DNA from: Actinokineospora xionganensis
GTDB lineage: Bacteria; Actinomycetota; Actinomycetes; Mycobacteriales; Pseudonocardiaceae
Length of the DNA stretch: 64,000 bases
Reading direction: 5' to 3'
NCBI RefSeq assembly: GCF_014323725.1
Contig: NZ_JABVED010000004.1
Location: 248,001-312,000, forward strand
Numbering within the stretch: the first letter of the stretch is position 1; every line of letters starts with the position of its first letter. Positions 1 to 8,041 of this stretch are shown here, piece by piece. The notes below the pieces were generated by a model that searched no databases, had not been told where the DNA came from, and was given only the letters and a program-made list of their open reading frames with translations. The translations under genes were made by a program, and so were the position numbers.

Positions 1-88
1 CGATGGTGGTGGTGCGCGACCGCAGCGGGTCGCCGGATAGCTCGTCGACGCGGATGCCCTCGCGGACCGGGGAGCACGTGGTGGCCAT
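1..88 (-). CDS. N-terminal fragment of an unidentified protein, cut by window edge
   Basis: A reading frame opens with ATG at 88 on the minus strand, two bases after the stop of the preceding acyl carrier protein gene, and runs off the window after 29 codons. The visible start reads MATTCSPVREGIRVDELSG. The position right behind the carrier-protein gene makes it very likely the next member of the polyketide-type operon. Too little is visible to name a family. A ketoreductase and dehydratase are missing from the visible operon, but nothing in these residues shows that this is one. Confidence 0.5.
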   Translation of the reverse strand, partial: MATTCSPVREGIRVDELSGDPLRSRTTTI

Positions 89-90
89 GC

Positions 91-351
91 TCAGGCCGCC
101 GTCAGCTTGTCGTGCATGAGCTGGTAGGCGCGGGACAGGCAGCTGACCTGCTTGAGCTCCGACTCGCGCAGCCGGACACCGTACTTCTTCTCCAGCACCA
201 CGACGACCTCCAGGGCCATCAGCGAGTCGACCTCGAGGTCGTCGACGAACGACGCGTCGTCGGTCACGTCGTTGACGTCGACGTCGAGCACGGCGGCGAC
301 GGTGCGTCGCAGGTCTTCCTTGTCCAGCAGCGGTTCGGCGATCCTGGTCAT
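91..351 (-). CDS. Acyl carrier protein of the type II PKS-like operon
   Basis: An 86-residue acyl carrier protein that would carry the growing acyl chain on a phosphopantetheine arm for the discrete ketosynthases of this operon. The attachment site is the Ser in the motif LEVDSLMALEV near residue 43, with the usual acidic helix II after it (VVVLEKKYGV). Length is normal for a stand-alone ACP. The ATG at 351 is preceded by an AGGAGAG-like Shine-Dalgarno site. It follows the carboxylase gene by about 40 bases, the only sizeable gap in the lower part of the operon, and that gap contains a short repeat (CTGTCTA twice). The Sfp-type PPTase at 27182-27766 is an obvious candidate for activating it, which is an inference. 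Confidence 0.93.
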   Translation of the reverse strand: MTRIAEPLLDKEDLRRTVAAVLDVDVNDVTDDASFVDDLEVDSLMALEVVVVLEKKYGVRLRESELKQVSCLSRAYQLMHDKLTAA

Positions 352-392
352 CGATCTCTCCTGTCTAGAAAGGACTGTCTACTGTGACTTCT

Positions 393-1835
393 CTACAGTG
401 GAATGTTCCCGTGGTGGCCGCGGCCCGCTGGGGCCGCCGCCAGAGCTTCGGCGAGCCTGCGCCGGGTCTGGGCCGGGTCGATCACCTCGTCCACCACGCC
501 GATCGCGATGGCCCGCTCGACCCCGCCCGCGACGCGCTCGTGTTCGGCGACCAGGCCCGCGAGCAGCGCGTCGCGCTCGTGCTCCGCCGCCGCCGCGAGC
601 TTCTTGCGGTGCAGGATGCCGACGGCGGCCTTCGCGCCCATGACGGCGACTTCGGCCCCGGGCCAGGCGAACACCGTGGTCGCGCCCAGCGAGCGGCCGT
701 TCATCGCGATGTACGCGCCGCCGTAGGACTTGCGCAGCACCAGCGTCACCCGCGGCACGACGGCCTCCGCGAAGGCGTGGAGCAGCTTCGCGCCGCGGCG
801 CACCACCCCGCCCCACTCCTGGCTGACGCCGGGCAGGTAGCCGGGGACGTCGACCAGGACCAGCAGCGGCACGCCGAAGCCGTCGCACATGCGCACGAAG
901 CGGGCCGCCTTCTCCGCCGAGAGCGAGTCCAGGCAGCCGCCCTTGCGCAGCGGGTTGTTGGCGATCACGCCGACCGAGCGGCCGCCGAGACGACCGAGGC
1001 CGACGACGATGTTCGGCGCCCACTTCGCCTGCAGCTCCTCGAACACGGGCACGCCGTGGGAGTCGACATCGAGCACCCCGCGCAGAATCGGCTTCACGTC
1101 GTAGGCCCGCTGGGGCCGCTCGGGCAGCAGGGCGGACAGGTCACGCGAGTCCTGCACGCTGCTCAGGTCGAACAGTCCCGGGCGGGCGAGCAGCCCGGTG
1201 ATCCGACGGGCGCGGTCGTAGGCGTCCGACTCGTCGTCGGCGAGCACGTGGACCACGCCGGAGCGGCGGCCGTGCGCGTCGGCGCCACCGAGCCCCTCCT
1301 GGTCGATCCGCTCGCCGGTGACGCTGCGGACCACGTCCGGCCCGGTGACGAACACCCGCCCGGCCGAGGACATGATCACCACATCGGTGAGCGCCGGGCC
1401 GTACGCCGCGCCACCGGCGGCCGGGCCGAGCACCACCGACAGCTGGGGCACCTTCCCCGAGGCCCGGATCATCGCCGCGAACACCTGGCCCACGGCGTGC
1501 AGCGCGGACACGCCCTCGGCCAGTCGGGCACCGCCCGAGTGCCACACGCCCAGGACCGGGCAGCGCTCGCGGACCGCGAGGTCGATCGCCGCCACGATGT
1601 GCGCACAGCCCTCGACACCCATCGCCCCACCCATCCGGGTGGCGTCGGTGCAGTAGGCGACCACCTTCGCGCCATCGATCCGGCCGACGGCGGCGTGCAC
1701 CCCGCTCGCGTCCGCGGGGTTCAGCGGCCGCAGCGAACCTGGGTCGAGCAAGCGGGCAAGCCGGACCTCGGGATCGCGCGGATCCACATGGAGGTCGGGA
1801 AGTTCCGCTTCCCAGCGGGGAACGACGGCGGTCAT
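393..1835 (-). CDS. Acyl-CoA carboxylase, carboxyltransferase (beta) subunit
   Basis: A 480-residue carboxyltransferase of the PccB/AccD type found in actinomycetes, which moves CO2 from carboxybiotin to acetyl- or propionyl-CoA and so makes malonyl- or methylmalonyl-CoA extender units. Both halves of the crotonase-like fold are present: the N-terminal half with HSGGARLAEGV and GPAAGGAAYGPALTD, and the C-terminal half with DVPGYLPG and KSYGGAYIAMNGRSLGA. ATG at 1835 overlaps the stop of the upstream KS-like gene (ATGA), so translation is coupled. No biotin carboxylase or biotin carrier gene is visible; it must borrow the housekeeping alpha subunit, as many antibiotic-cluster copies do. Acetyl versus propionyl specificity cannot be read from the sequence by eye. 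Confidence 0.93.
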   Translation of the reverse strand: MTAVVPRWEAELPDLHVDPRDPEVRLARLLDPGSLRPLNPADASGVHAAVGRIDGAKVVAYCTDATRMGGAMGVEGCAHIVAAIDLAVRERCPVLGVWHSGGARLAEGVSALHAVGQVFAAMIRASGKVPQLSVVLGPAAGGAAYGPALTDVVIMSSAGRVFVTGPDVVRSVTGERIDQEGLGGADAHGRRSGVVHVLADDESDAYDRARRITGLLARPGLFDLSSVQDSRDLSALLPERPQRAYDVKPILRGVLDVDSHGVPVFEELQAKWAPNIVVGLGRLGGRSVGVIANNPLRKGGCLDSLSAEKAARFVRMCDGFGVPLLVLVDVPGYLPGVSQEWGGVVRRGAKLLHAFAEAVVPRVTLVLRKSYGGAYIAMNGRSLGATTVFAWPGAEVAVMGAKAAVGILHRKKLAAAAEHERDALLAGLVAEHERVAGGVERAIAIGVVDEVIDPAQTRRRLAEALAAAPAGRGHHGNIPL

Positions 1836-2944
1836 CGCCGGTCCTGCCTCGGGATGGCGCCCGGGTGGGCGAGGCGAAGCACCGCGCAGCCGACGACGCC
1901 CTCGTCCACCGCCGTGATCAGCGCGGTCCGACCCGCCGACGACGGGTCGCGCTCGGCCAGTGCCAGGATCGCCGCGACCTGCATGGCCGAGGCGGCTCCG
2001 GCGGTGTCGCCGATCACTGTGAGGTCGGGGGTGCGGACACCCACGGTGTCGCCGAGGACCTCGCGCAGCGCGTCGCGCTCGCCCGATCCGGCCGTGCCGC
2101 AGGGCGCCAGCGCCCACAGGTCGCCGACCGGCGTCCCCGCGCGCTCCAGTGCCCGGCGCACACAGGCGGCCAGGGCGGGTGCGCAGTCGTCGGTGTAGGC
2201 GCCGAACTCCACGGCGAGGACCTCGGCGAGCGCCCGCCCGGCGACCGACTCGTCGTCGGCGTGCTCGACCTGCAGCATGGCGCATCCCTCGCCGAGCACG
2301 GGCGCCTCACCTTGCCTGCCAGTGCGGTCGAGCCAGGACCGGGCGGCGGAGTACTCCTCGACGGCGCCGCACAGCGCGGTGTTCGCCCGGCCGGAGGTCA
2401 GCAGCCTGCGCGCGTAGTTCAGCGCGTGCAGCCCCGCCACCCGGCCACCGGCGACGGTCGCGTTCGGGCCGCGCAGCTTGTGCCAGATGGCGCACTGCCC
2501 GGCCGCGCAGTTCATCACGGTGTTGGGGAACCTGGCCGGGTCGACGAAGAACGGCTTCTCACCGGTGATCGAGTCGCGGGTGAAGTCCATCATGCTCTGC
2601 GCGCTGCCGGTGGTGGTCCCGAGGACGAGCGCGGCGTGGTCGCCGGTCGCGATCTCCCGCCCGCGCGGCTGGTCGTCGAGCATCCGGCCGACTGTGGCCA
2701 CGGCCAGGCCGGTGGCCCGGTCCATCGACCGGGTGCCCTTCTTGCCGAGCGCGCCCGCCGCGGTGAAGTCGGGGACCAGGCAGGCCTCGGTGTCCGGGCC
2801 CGCCCACTGCTGCTTGTCCAGCGCCCGGTTCATCACCTGCCCGGCGTGCAGGCCGTCGACGAACGCGTCGCGGCCGATTCCGAACGGGGAGACCGCGGAC
2901 CATGCGGTGATCACGGGGTTGCTCGCGACCGTCGTGGTGTTCAC
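1832..2944 (-). CDS. Ketosynthase-like protein lacking all catalytic residues (CLF-like)
   Basis: A 370-residue thiolase-fold protein recognisable as a beta-ketoacyl synthase relative (opening ASNPVITAWSAVSPFGIG), but the catalytic Cys region reads VAGGRVAGLHAL, the first His position reads APCGTAGSG instead of HGTGT, and the second reads IGDTAGAAS instead of IGHT. All three active-site residues are therefore replaced. In type II PKS such dead paralogues act as chain-length factors that pair with an active ketosynthase, and that role is inferred here. The start is GTG at 2944, with AAGGAG ten bases upstream; no ATG fits the alignment. It lies between the DsrE-like genes and the carboxylase gene, overlapping the latter by four bases. 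Confidence 0.8.
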   Translation of the reverse strand: MNTTTVASNPVITAWSAVSPFGIGRDAFVDGLHAGQVMNRALDKQQWAGPDTEACLVPDFTAAGALGKKGTRSMDRATGLAVATVGRMLDDQPRGREIATGDHAALVLGTTTGSAQSMMDFTRDSITGEKPFFVDPARFPNTVMNCAAGQCAIWHKLRGPNATVAGGRVAGLHALNYARRLLTSGRANTALCGAVEEYSAARSWLDRTGRQGEAPVLGEGCAMLQVEHADDESVAGRALAEVLAVEFGAYTDDCAPALAACVRRALERAGTPVGDLWALAPCGTAGSGERDALREVLGDTVGVRTPDLTVIGDTAGAASAMQVAAILALAERDPSSAGRTALITAVDEGVVGCAVLRLAHPGAIPRQDRR

Positions 2945-2981
2945 GGCTGACTCACTCCTTCTCGTGCGTGGTTGAACGCGG

Positions 2982-3368
2982 TCACAAAAAACACACCGTG
3001 CGGTAGTCGGGCCAGCGTCTGGCCATCTCGCCGGGGGCGGCTGCGCGGACGCCGGGAAGCAGTGCGGCCGGACCGTCCACTCCGAACTCGGCGAGGTCGG
3101 ATTCCTCCACCCACACGGCCACACCGGACTCCTGGAGCCGGATGAGGTCGCGGCGCGGATCGCTGAGGGTGTCGACCTTGCGCCCGCCCACTTCGATCGA
3201 GCCGACGTGGGCAACGGCCACCGCGTAGCTCACCGCGGGCCCGCGCAGCAGCAGATCCATCCCGCCGAGCTGGCGGTGCAGCTCGACGGCGAGGTACAGG
3301 GCGTCGAAGAACTGCTTCTCCAGGGCGCCCCGGTAGGCGCGCTCCATGATCGCAAGCGTCTCGGCCAT
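2982..3368 (-). CDS. DsrE-fold protein, third of three (single C-terminal Cys)
   Basis: A 128-residue protein that looks like a DsrE/DsrF/DsrH-family (TusBCD-fold) subunit: a short alpha/beta protein with hydrophobic strands alternating with helices (for example MDLLLRGPAVSYAV and SGVAVWVEES). Its only Cys is C126 in the C-terminal sequence TVCFL, a position that could accept a persulfide or form a mixed disulfide; that is inference. The ATG at 3368 follows directly after the stop of the neighbouring DsrE-like gene, so the three DsrE-like genes are one translational block. Known relatives form hetero-oligomers that relay sulfane sulfur in tRNA thiolation or dissimilatory sulfur oxidation. Sequence similarity here is distant, so the family call is tentative while the context supports it. 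Confidence 0.6.
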   Translation of the reverse strand: MAETLAIMERAYRGALEKQFFDALYLAVELHRQLGGMDLLLRGPAVSYAVAVAHVGSIEVGGRKVDTLSDPRRDLIRLQESGVAVWVEESDLAEFGVDGPAALLPGVRAAAPGEMARRWPDYRTVCFL

Positions 3369-3369
3369 C

Positions 3370-3777
3370 TCAGATCACCCCGAGCAGCAGGGTCTTGCCC
3401 GCCGCGGCGACGTTGTCCGCGTACTTGGCCGGGGCCCGCAGCACCACCCCTGGGAGGTGCTCGCCCGCGCCCCGGTCGTCACTGCAGAACCGGCAGCCGT
3501 ACCAGAACAGACTGTCGGGAAAGGCGTTCAGCAGCTCGGCCACCAGCGCCGTCGTCGACGGGTAGTCCACCGACCAGTCGGCGAGGTTGCGCGGCTTGCT
3601 CTCGCCGAGCGCCCGCTGGGTGAGCATCGTGGCGTAGCCGCAGGTCCACACCTGGACCCGGGCGCCCTGCCTGAGCATCGCCTGCACCAGCCGGACCGCG
3701 CTGGTCGTCGTGTCGTCGGCGTGCGGCGCGCCCATCAGGGTGATGAGCACGTCGGTCGGCGGGATCGTCCGGCCCAT
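3370..3777 (-). CDS. DsrE-fold protein, second of three (CxxC-bearing subunit)
   Basis: A 135-residue DsrE/TusD-like protein. It has the N-terminal strand-turn typical of the family (TDVLITLMGAPHADD), a Cys after strand two (VWTCGYATM, C46) and a CxxC pair (YGCRFCSDD, C95 and C98). In DsrE/TusD the conserved Cys carries the persulfide, so this would be the sulfur-carrying member of the trio, with the Cys-less first subunit and the third subunit as partners. ATG at 3777 overlaps the stop of the upstream DsrE-like gene (TGATG). It lies in the middle of the ketosynthase operon, which is unusual: sulfur-relay proteins of this fold are not a standard part of polyketide synthases. Confidence 0.7.
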   Translation of the reverse strand: MGRTIPPTDVLITLMGAPHADDTTTSAVRLVQAMLRQGARVQVWTCGYATMLTQRALGESKPRNLADWSVDYPSTTALVAELLNAFPDSLFWYGCRFCSDDRGAGEHLPGVVLRAPAKYADNVAAAGKTLLLGVI

Positions 3778-4130
3778 CAGTGCCACACCGCCCGCACGTC
3801 CGGGTCCAGCAGCCGCGCGGCGACGTCGTCCATGTCGACCCACCGCGCGCCCTCGGGCAGAGCGATCTCCGCGATACCGCGCTGCGCCGCGCCGAACCGG
3901 TCGACCCACACCTCGCCGCCGGCGTCGAGCAGGGTGACCAACTCGACCGTGCCGCCCGCCACGGCGAGCGGCGTCCCGTCGCCGAGCAGCACGACCGTGA
4001 CCGGGACACCGGTCTCGGCCAGCGCAGCGGCGTCGGCCAGGAACCGGGCCGCGCCCGGGCCGGACCACGGTCCGCGCGAGGCCACCAGCAGGTGGCCGGG
4101 CGCGGTGTCGGTCACCCCGCTCGCGCTCAT
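3777..4130 (-). CDS. DsrE-fold protein, first of three (no cysteine)
   Basis: A 117-residue alpha/beta protein with the layout of DsrE/DsrF/DsrH-like subunits: N-terminal strand HLLVASRGPW, helix, then VPVTVVLLGDG and a later GGEVWVD strand. It contains no cysteine at all, so it cannot carry a persulfide itself and would be a structural partner like TusB/DsrH in the known hetero-hexamers. ATG at 4130 overlaps the stop of the double-hotdog gene (ATGA). The assignment rests on fold pattern and on its neighbours, and is weaker than for the second subunit. An unrelated flavodoxin-like small protein cannot be excluded. Confidence 0.55.
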   Translation of the reverse strand: MSASGVTDTAPGHLLVASRGPWSGPGAARFLADAAALAETGVPVTVVLLGDGTPLAVAGGTVELVTLLDAGGEVWVDRFGAAQRGIAEIALPEGARWVDMDDVAARLLDPDVRAVWH

Positions 4131-5125
4131 GCCGGGTTCACCCGCCCGAAGGCGTCGAGGACGCGCTGGTCGAAGGGCACCAGCTTCCAGTCGCGCCGGT
4201 TCTCGATCACCGCGTAGCCGTGCGTGATCGTGCCCGTCGAGGTCTGCACCAGCCTGCCGTCGCGCACGACGTAGGTGTCCATCCTGGACCGGTAGGTGAA
4301 GTCCTTGAAGATCTCCTCGACCGTGTAAATGGTGTAGAGGTCCTCCTCCATCAGCGCCTCGTCGAGGAACTCGATCTTCGAGTGCGGCACGACGGGGATC
4401 CACCGGCGGTCGTCGAGCAGCGTCTTGATGGAGATCCCGCGGTCGGCGAGGAACAGGTCGACGACCTCCTCCATCTGCCGCAGGTAGCCCGACATCTGCA
4501 GGCGCTCGTTGTTGTGGCAGTACGGGTACGGGATGCGCCACTTCCAGCCGAAGGAGTTGCGGCCCGCGGTCAGGTGCCGCAGCACCGGGTCGTCGGCCGC
4601 GCTGGTGCCGCGACCGGCGCCGAGTTCGGTGTTGTCCAGCACGGCGACCTCGGTGCCGGGCTCCGCGGTGGCGATCCGGTCGACCACGAACCGGGCGAGG
4701 TCGGCCGGGTAGTCGTCGGTCGGCTCGATGTAGGAGTCCTTGCGCAGCGCGACAGTCACCTTGGCGGTGACGTCCTTGGTCTCGCCGCCGTCCTTGACGA
4801 TGGTGACCGCGAAGGTCAGCTTGTCCGAGCCGTCCGCGACGGTCGGGCGCACCGTGGCGATGCCGACGTCGTCGAGGTGGAAGGCGTTGAGGATGCGGGT
4901 GTCGATCGCCACGATGTCGACCCCGAGGCCGAACTCCTCGTAGAGCCGCCTGCTGGCCAGCCCGGCGGCGCGGAAGTGCTCCAGCACGGCTTCCTCGACG
5001 AGGTAGTTCACGTGCTTGAAGCCGATCCACGTGCAGATGTTGTTGCCCTCGTACCTTGGCCGCAGCGCCACCGTGGTGGGGGTGGTCAACAGCTCGTGGG
5101 TGATGGACTCGGCGACCGCGGTCAT
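4127..5125 (-). CDS. Double-hotdog acyl-ACP thioesterase-like / 4HBT-family protein
   Basis: A 332-residue protein with two hotdog repeats. The first carries the acyl-thioesterase/dehydratase-like core (RYEGNNICTWIGFKHVNYL, then a central helix VEEAVLEHF), and the second begins near residue 210 with HNNERLQMSGYLRQMEEVV and ends in a TGTITHGYAVIENR strand. Hotdog enzymes in such operons either hydrolyse acyl-ACP thioesters, perform dehydration, or remove aberrant chains. No FabZ-type HxxxxGxxP dehydratase motif is apparent, so thioesterase is preferred but not proven. The gene is flanked by four-base overlaps on both sides. If no dehydratase occurs elsewhere in the operon, this is the best candidate for double-bond formation. 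Confidence 0.7.
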   Translation of the reverse strand: MTAVAESITHELLTTPTTVALRPRYEGNNICTWIGFKHVNYLVEEAVLEHFRAAGLASRRLYEEFGLGVDIVAIDTRILNAFHLDDVGIATVRPTVADGSDKLTFAVTIVKDGGETKDVTAKVTVALRKDSYIEPTDDYPADLARFVVDRIATAEPGTEVAVLDNTELGAGRGTSAADDPVLRHLTAGRNSFGWKWRIPYPYCHNNERLQMSGYLRQMEEVVDLFLADRGISIKTLLDDRRWIPVVPHSKIEFLDEALMEEDLYTIYTVEEIFKDFTYRSRMDTYVVRDGRLVQTSTGTITHGYAVIENRRDWKLVPFDQRVLDAFGRVNPA

Positions 5126-5970
5126 CGGATGTGCTCCCCTACTGGTCGGGACCCGGACGCCGGTCGGCCTCCGGTCGGTAGTGCGCCGGCGAACTCCGCG
5201 ATGACGGCGGCGAAGTTCGCGGGCTGCTCTGACATCAGGAAGTGGCCGCAGCCGGGCAGCACCCGGGCGCGGGCGTCGGGCAGCCGGGCGGCCAGTTCGA
5301 CCGCCTCGCCGGGCAACGCGGCGAAGTCGTCTTCACCCGACAGCACCAGGCACGGCACCCGCATCGCCTCGGTGCGCAGCCACGGTGTGTCCAAATAGGT
5401 CTGGAAGAACCGGGTCCAGCCGTACGGGCCGACCTGGTCGCGCACCCGGTAGGCCATGTCCCGGCACAGCCGGTCGCTGATCCGACCCGCCGCGTGCACC
5501 CGGATGCCGTCCTCCATGATCAGGTGGAAGTCATTGAGATAGCGCGAGATGTCGGCCCACTCGAACGCCGCCGGATCGGTCCGGTAGAACGGCGAGACCA
5601 GCACCAGGCCGTGGATGCCGTAGCGGTCGAACGGGTCGAGTCCCGCGGCCAGCTCGCGGTCGAGCAGGGCGAGCAGCAGGTTGGCCGAGAAGGAGTGGGC
5701 CACGACCACGCCCGCGCCGCCCGGCACAGCGCGCAGGGCCTCGGCGACCCAGCCCGGCAGGTCGCCGCGGTCACTCCAGCCCGCGACGCCCTCGCCGCGC
5801 CACGGCAGGTCGGCCGACCAGATGTCGAGGTCGGGGTCGGCCCGCTCGACGAAGCCGTGCCACACCGTGGCGCTGTTGGCCAAGCCGTGCAGCAGCAGAA
5901 GCCGGGCGCGGTCGCCGGTGGTGTGCCTGCGCAGCACCACCGGCCGCTCGACCTCGGTCGCCAGGCTCAT
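5122..5970 (-). CDS. Alpha/beta hydrolase
   Basis: A 282-residue alpha/beta hydrolase with the oxyanion-hole motif LLLHGLANS near residue 26, a nucleophile elbow VVVAHSFSAN (Ser in AHSFS, a variant of GxSxG), an acid in VLSGEDDF and the catalytic His in PGCGHFLM. The tail of about 25 residues after the fold is Pro/Gly/Arg-rich and probably disordered. The preferred start, ATG at 5970, overlaps the stop of the KS-like gene. Membership in the operon suggests it releases or cyclises the acyl chain, or hydrolyses CoA or ACP esters; the substrate cannot be read from sequence. Confidence 0.85.
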   Translation of the reverse strand: MSLATEVERPVVLRRHTTGDRARLLLLHGLANSATVWHGFVERADPDLDIWSADLPWRGEGVAGWSDRGDLPGWVAEALRAVPGGAGVVVAHSFSANLLLALLDRELAAGLDPFDRYGIHGLVLVSPFYRTDPAAFEWADISRYLNDFHLIMEDGIRVHAAGRISDRLCRDMAYRVRDQVGPYGWTRFFQTYLDTPWLRTEAMRVPCLVLSGEDDFAALPGEAVELAARLPDARARVLPGCGHFLMSEQPANFAAVIAEFAGALPTGGRPASGSRPVGEHIR

Positions 5971-6917
5971 CACCGCACCTCGGCCCGCTGCAGCACCAGA
6001 CCGGCGGTGGCGTCGTCGTCGTCGCTGCCCGCGAGCACGTAGACCGGACCGGCCCCGCGCCCCTCGAACCAGCCGATCGTCGCGGCGCACTGCATGACGC
6101 CCAGCGCGCCCGAGGCCACGCCCCATGCCTTGGCCAGGTCGTAGCGGGGCACGCCGTCGAGGATCTCCGGCGGCACGACCGCGCCGCCGGTCTCGGGCAG
6201 TTGCAGCAGCGCGGGCACCCCACCGTCCATATCGGACAGCTGGTCGACACACTTGCGCACGCCGCCCGCCCGCGTGTAGCGGCCGACTTCGGCGTGCACC
6301 CGGGCACCCCGCTCAGCCGCGGCGTCGGCGTCCTCGAGCACCAGGCCGACCGCGCCGTCGATGGCCCGGCGACCGCCGAGGAGCTTGCGCACCGGCTCGT
6401 TGTCCGGCTCGACACCGAGCACCAGCACGCGGGTCACCCGACCCGCCGAGATCATGTTGGCCGCCCAGTACACCGCGTCGAGGCCGGATGTGGCGCCGTT
6501 GCACACCATCAGGTTCGGCCCGCGCAACCCGAAGCGGATCGCCACCGAGGTCGCGATCACGTTGCTCGAGGCGTTGGGCAGCTGCATCGGGCTGGTGCCC
6601 ATGGTGGTCTCGGCGGCGATGGTGTCGAGGGCGCCGGTGACCGTGTCGACGTTGCCGAGGTTCGAACTGGCGACCACACCGACCGAGTTGTCCGCGACGG
6701 CAAGCCCGGTCTCCGACAGCAGGCCCGCGTCCCGCAGGGCCGCGTCGGCCGCGCAGTAGCCGAGCTGGGTGGCCCGGTCCTTGTAGCGCAGGCCCTTCTT
6801 GCCGACCCGCGTCTCCGGGTTCACCGGCTCCGCGGTCCGCGCCACGGCGGTGAGCAGGCTCTGCGCCGAACTCGCCCGCGGCAGCGTGACACCGACCCCA
6901 GTGACAACGACCTTCAT
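5970..6917 (-). CDS. Second catalytically dead ketosynthase-like protein (short)
   Basis: A 315-residue ketosynthase relative, about 100 residues shorter than a working KS. It opens with the family start MKVVVTGVGVTLPRA. The Cys elbow reads VCNGATSGLDAV, where Ala or Gly lies at the nucleophile position; a Cys does occur two or three residues earlier and might be misaligned, but no HGTGT or GHT histidine motifs exist (the corresponding C-terminal part reads GVASGALGVMQC). It resembles chain-length-factor-like or KS-like proteins that modulate partner ketosynthases. ATG 6917 overlaps the upstream KS stop. Two dead and two intact KS genes in one operon suggest two heterodimeric pairs, which is an inference. 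Confidence 0.75.
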   Translation of the reverse strand: MKVVVTGVGVTLPRASSAQSLLTAVARTAEPVNPETRVGKKGLRYKDRATQLGYCAADAALRDAGLLSETGLAVADNSVGVVASSNLGNVDTVTGALDTIAAETTMGTSPMQLPNASSNVIATSVAIRFGLRGPNLMVCNGATSGLDAVYWAANMISAGRVTRVLVLGVEPDNEPVRKLLGGRRAIDGAVGLVLEDADAAAERGARVHAEVGRYTRAGGVRKCVDQLSDMDGGVPALLQLPETGGAVVPPEILDGVPRYDLAKAWGVASGALGVMQCAATIGWFEGRGAGPVYVLAGSDDDDATAGLVLQRAEVR

Positions 6918-8041
6918 CGAACAGCCTCCACGATCGCGACAGCGTTGATGCCCCCGAAGCCGAAGGCGTTGAGCTGGGCCACCGACACGTCGGCGGTGGC
7001 GGCTTCACCGAGCACGAAACGGAAGTCCGCCGCCTCGTCGACCGGGTCACTGAGCCCGACCACCGGCGGGACCACGCCCGAGCCCAGGGATTCCAGGCCC
7101 ACCACCAGGTTCATCAGCCCGGAGGCCCCGGAGGTGTGGCCGGTCATCGACTTGATGGCCGTCATCAGCGGCCCGCCCGAGTGCTCGCCGAACACCTCGG
7201 CCATGGCGGTGGCCTCGGCCTCGTCGTTGAGCAGCGTCCCGGTTCCGTGCAGCAGGACCAGGTCGATGTCCTCGGGCTTGACGCCCGCCAGTTCGTGCGA
7301 GGCGCGCATCGCGTTCGCGATGCCCGCGGGATCCGGCGCGGTGACGTGGTAGGCGTCGCAGTTGACCGAGACCGACCGCAACAGCCCCTGCGTGCGGGGG
7401 CCGGGGTGTCGCCGCAGCACGATCGCCGCCGCGCCGTCGCCCATCAGCACGCCGGTCCGGTTGCGGTCGAAGGGCCGAACCCGGTCGGGCGGCGTGGCGT
7501 GCACGCGCTCCAGCAGGCCGTGCATGCTCTCGGTCAGCACGTCGACGCCCGCCACGATCACCGTGTCCGCCGCGTCGAGGGCGAGCAGATCGCTTCCCAT
7601 GGCCAGCGCGTAGAGCGATGCCGAGCACGCGTTGGAGAAGGTGTAGGTGATCTCCGCGCCGAGCCGCTCGCGCAGTGCGGTGCCGAAGTGCAGCCGGTCG
7701 GCGCTGAAGTCCACGCCGTCGCGCCACCACAGTTCGAGCGAGCGCAGCTCGCGCAGGCCGGTGCCGACCAGGATCGGCACGTCGGTCAGGTCCTCGATGC
7801 CCGCGCCGCGGGCCGCTTCGGTGATGGCCTCGACCAGGACGCTGGTGGCCCGGCCGGGCACATCGCGGCCCGGCTCCGGCCGGTCGTCGATCTCGTAGGC
7901 GCTGCGCGCCCGGTACGGCTCGGGGTCGAACCCACGCAACGGCGCGAGCCCGGTCTGCCCCAGGCACAGGTTGGTGAACAGTTGCTCGACTCCGCGTCCG
8001 ACGCTGGCTACCGCGCCGGAGCCGGTGATGTACCAGCTCAT
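6914..8041 (-). CDS. Beta-ketoacyl-[ACP] synthase (intact catalytic triad)
   Basis: A 375-residue KAS II-type condensing enzyme that would extend an ACP-bound acyl chain by decarboxylative Claisen condensation. The triad is complete: Cys in FSNACSASLYAL, His in LLHGTGTLLND and His in SMTGHTSGAS, followed by the C-terminal FGFGGINA glycine loop. The start ATG at 8041 (MSWYITGSGAV) aligns with KS N-termini and overlaps the preceding KS stop by four bases; the longer open frame upstream is antisense-like filler. It is slightly shorter than FabF (about 410 residues). Confidence 0.92.
   Translation of the reverse strand: MSWYITGSGAVASVGRGVEQLFTNLCLGQTGLAPLRGFDPEPYRARSAYEIDDRPEPGRDVPGRATSVLVEAITEAARGAGIEDLTDVPILVGTGLRELRSLELWWRDGVDFSADRLHFGTALRERLGAEITYTFSNACSASLYALAMGSDLLALDAADTVIVAGVDVLTESMHGLLERVHATPPDRVRPFDRNRTGVLMGDGAAAIVLRRHPGPRTQGLLRSVSVNCDAYHVTAPDPAGIANAMRASHELAGVKPEDIDLVLLHGTGTLLNDEAEATAMAEVFGEHSGGPLMTAIKSMTGHTSGASGLMNLVVGLESLGSGVVPPVVGLSDPVDEAADFRFVLGEAATADVSVAQLNAFGFGGINAVAIVEAVR

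Noticed and set aside
384-2198. 604-codon plus-strand frame across the carboxylase and KS-like genes
   Set aside because: Antisense shadow of the convincingly conserved carboxylase gene, with no recognisable motif.
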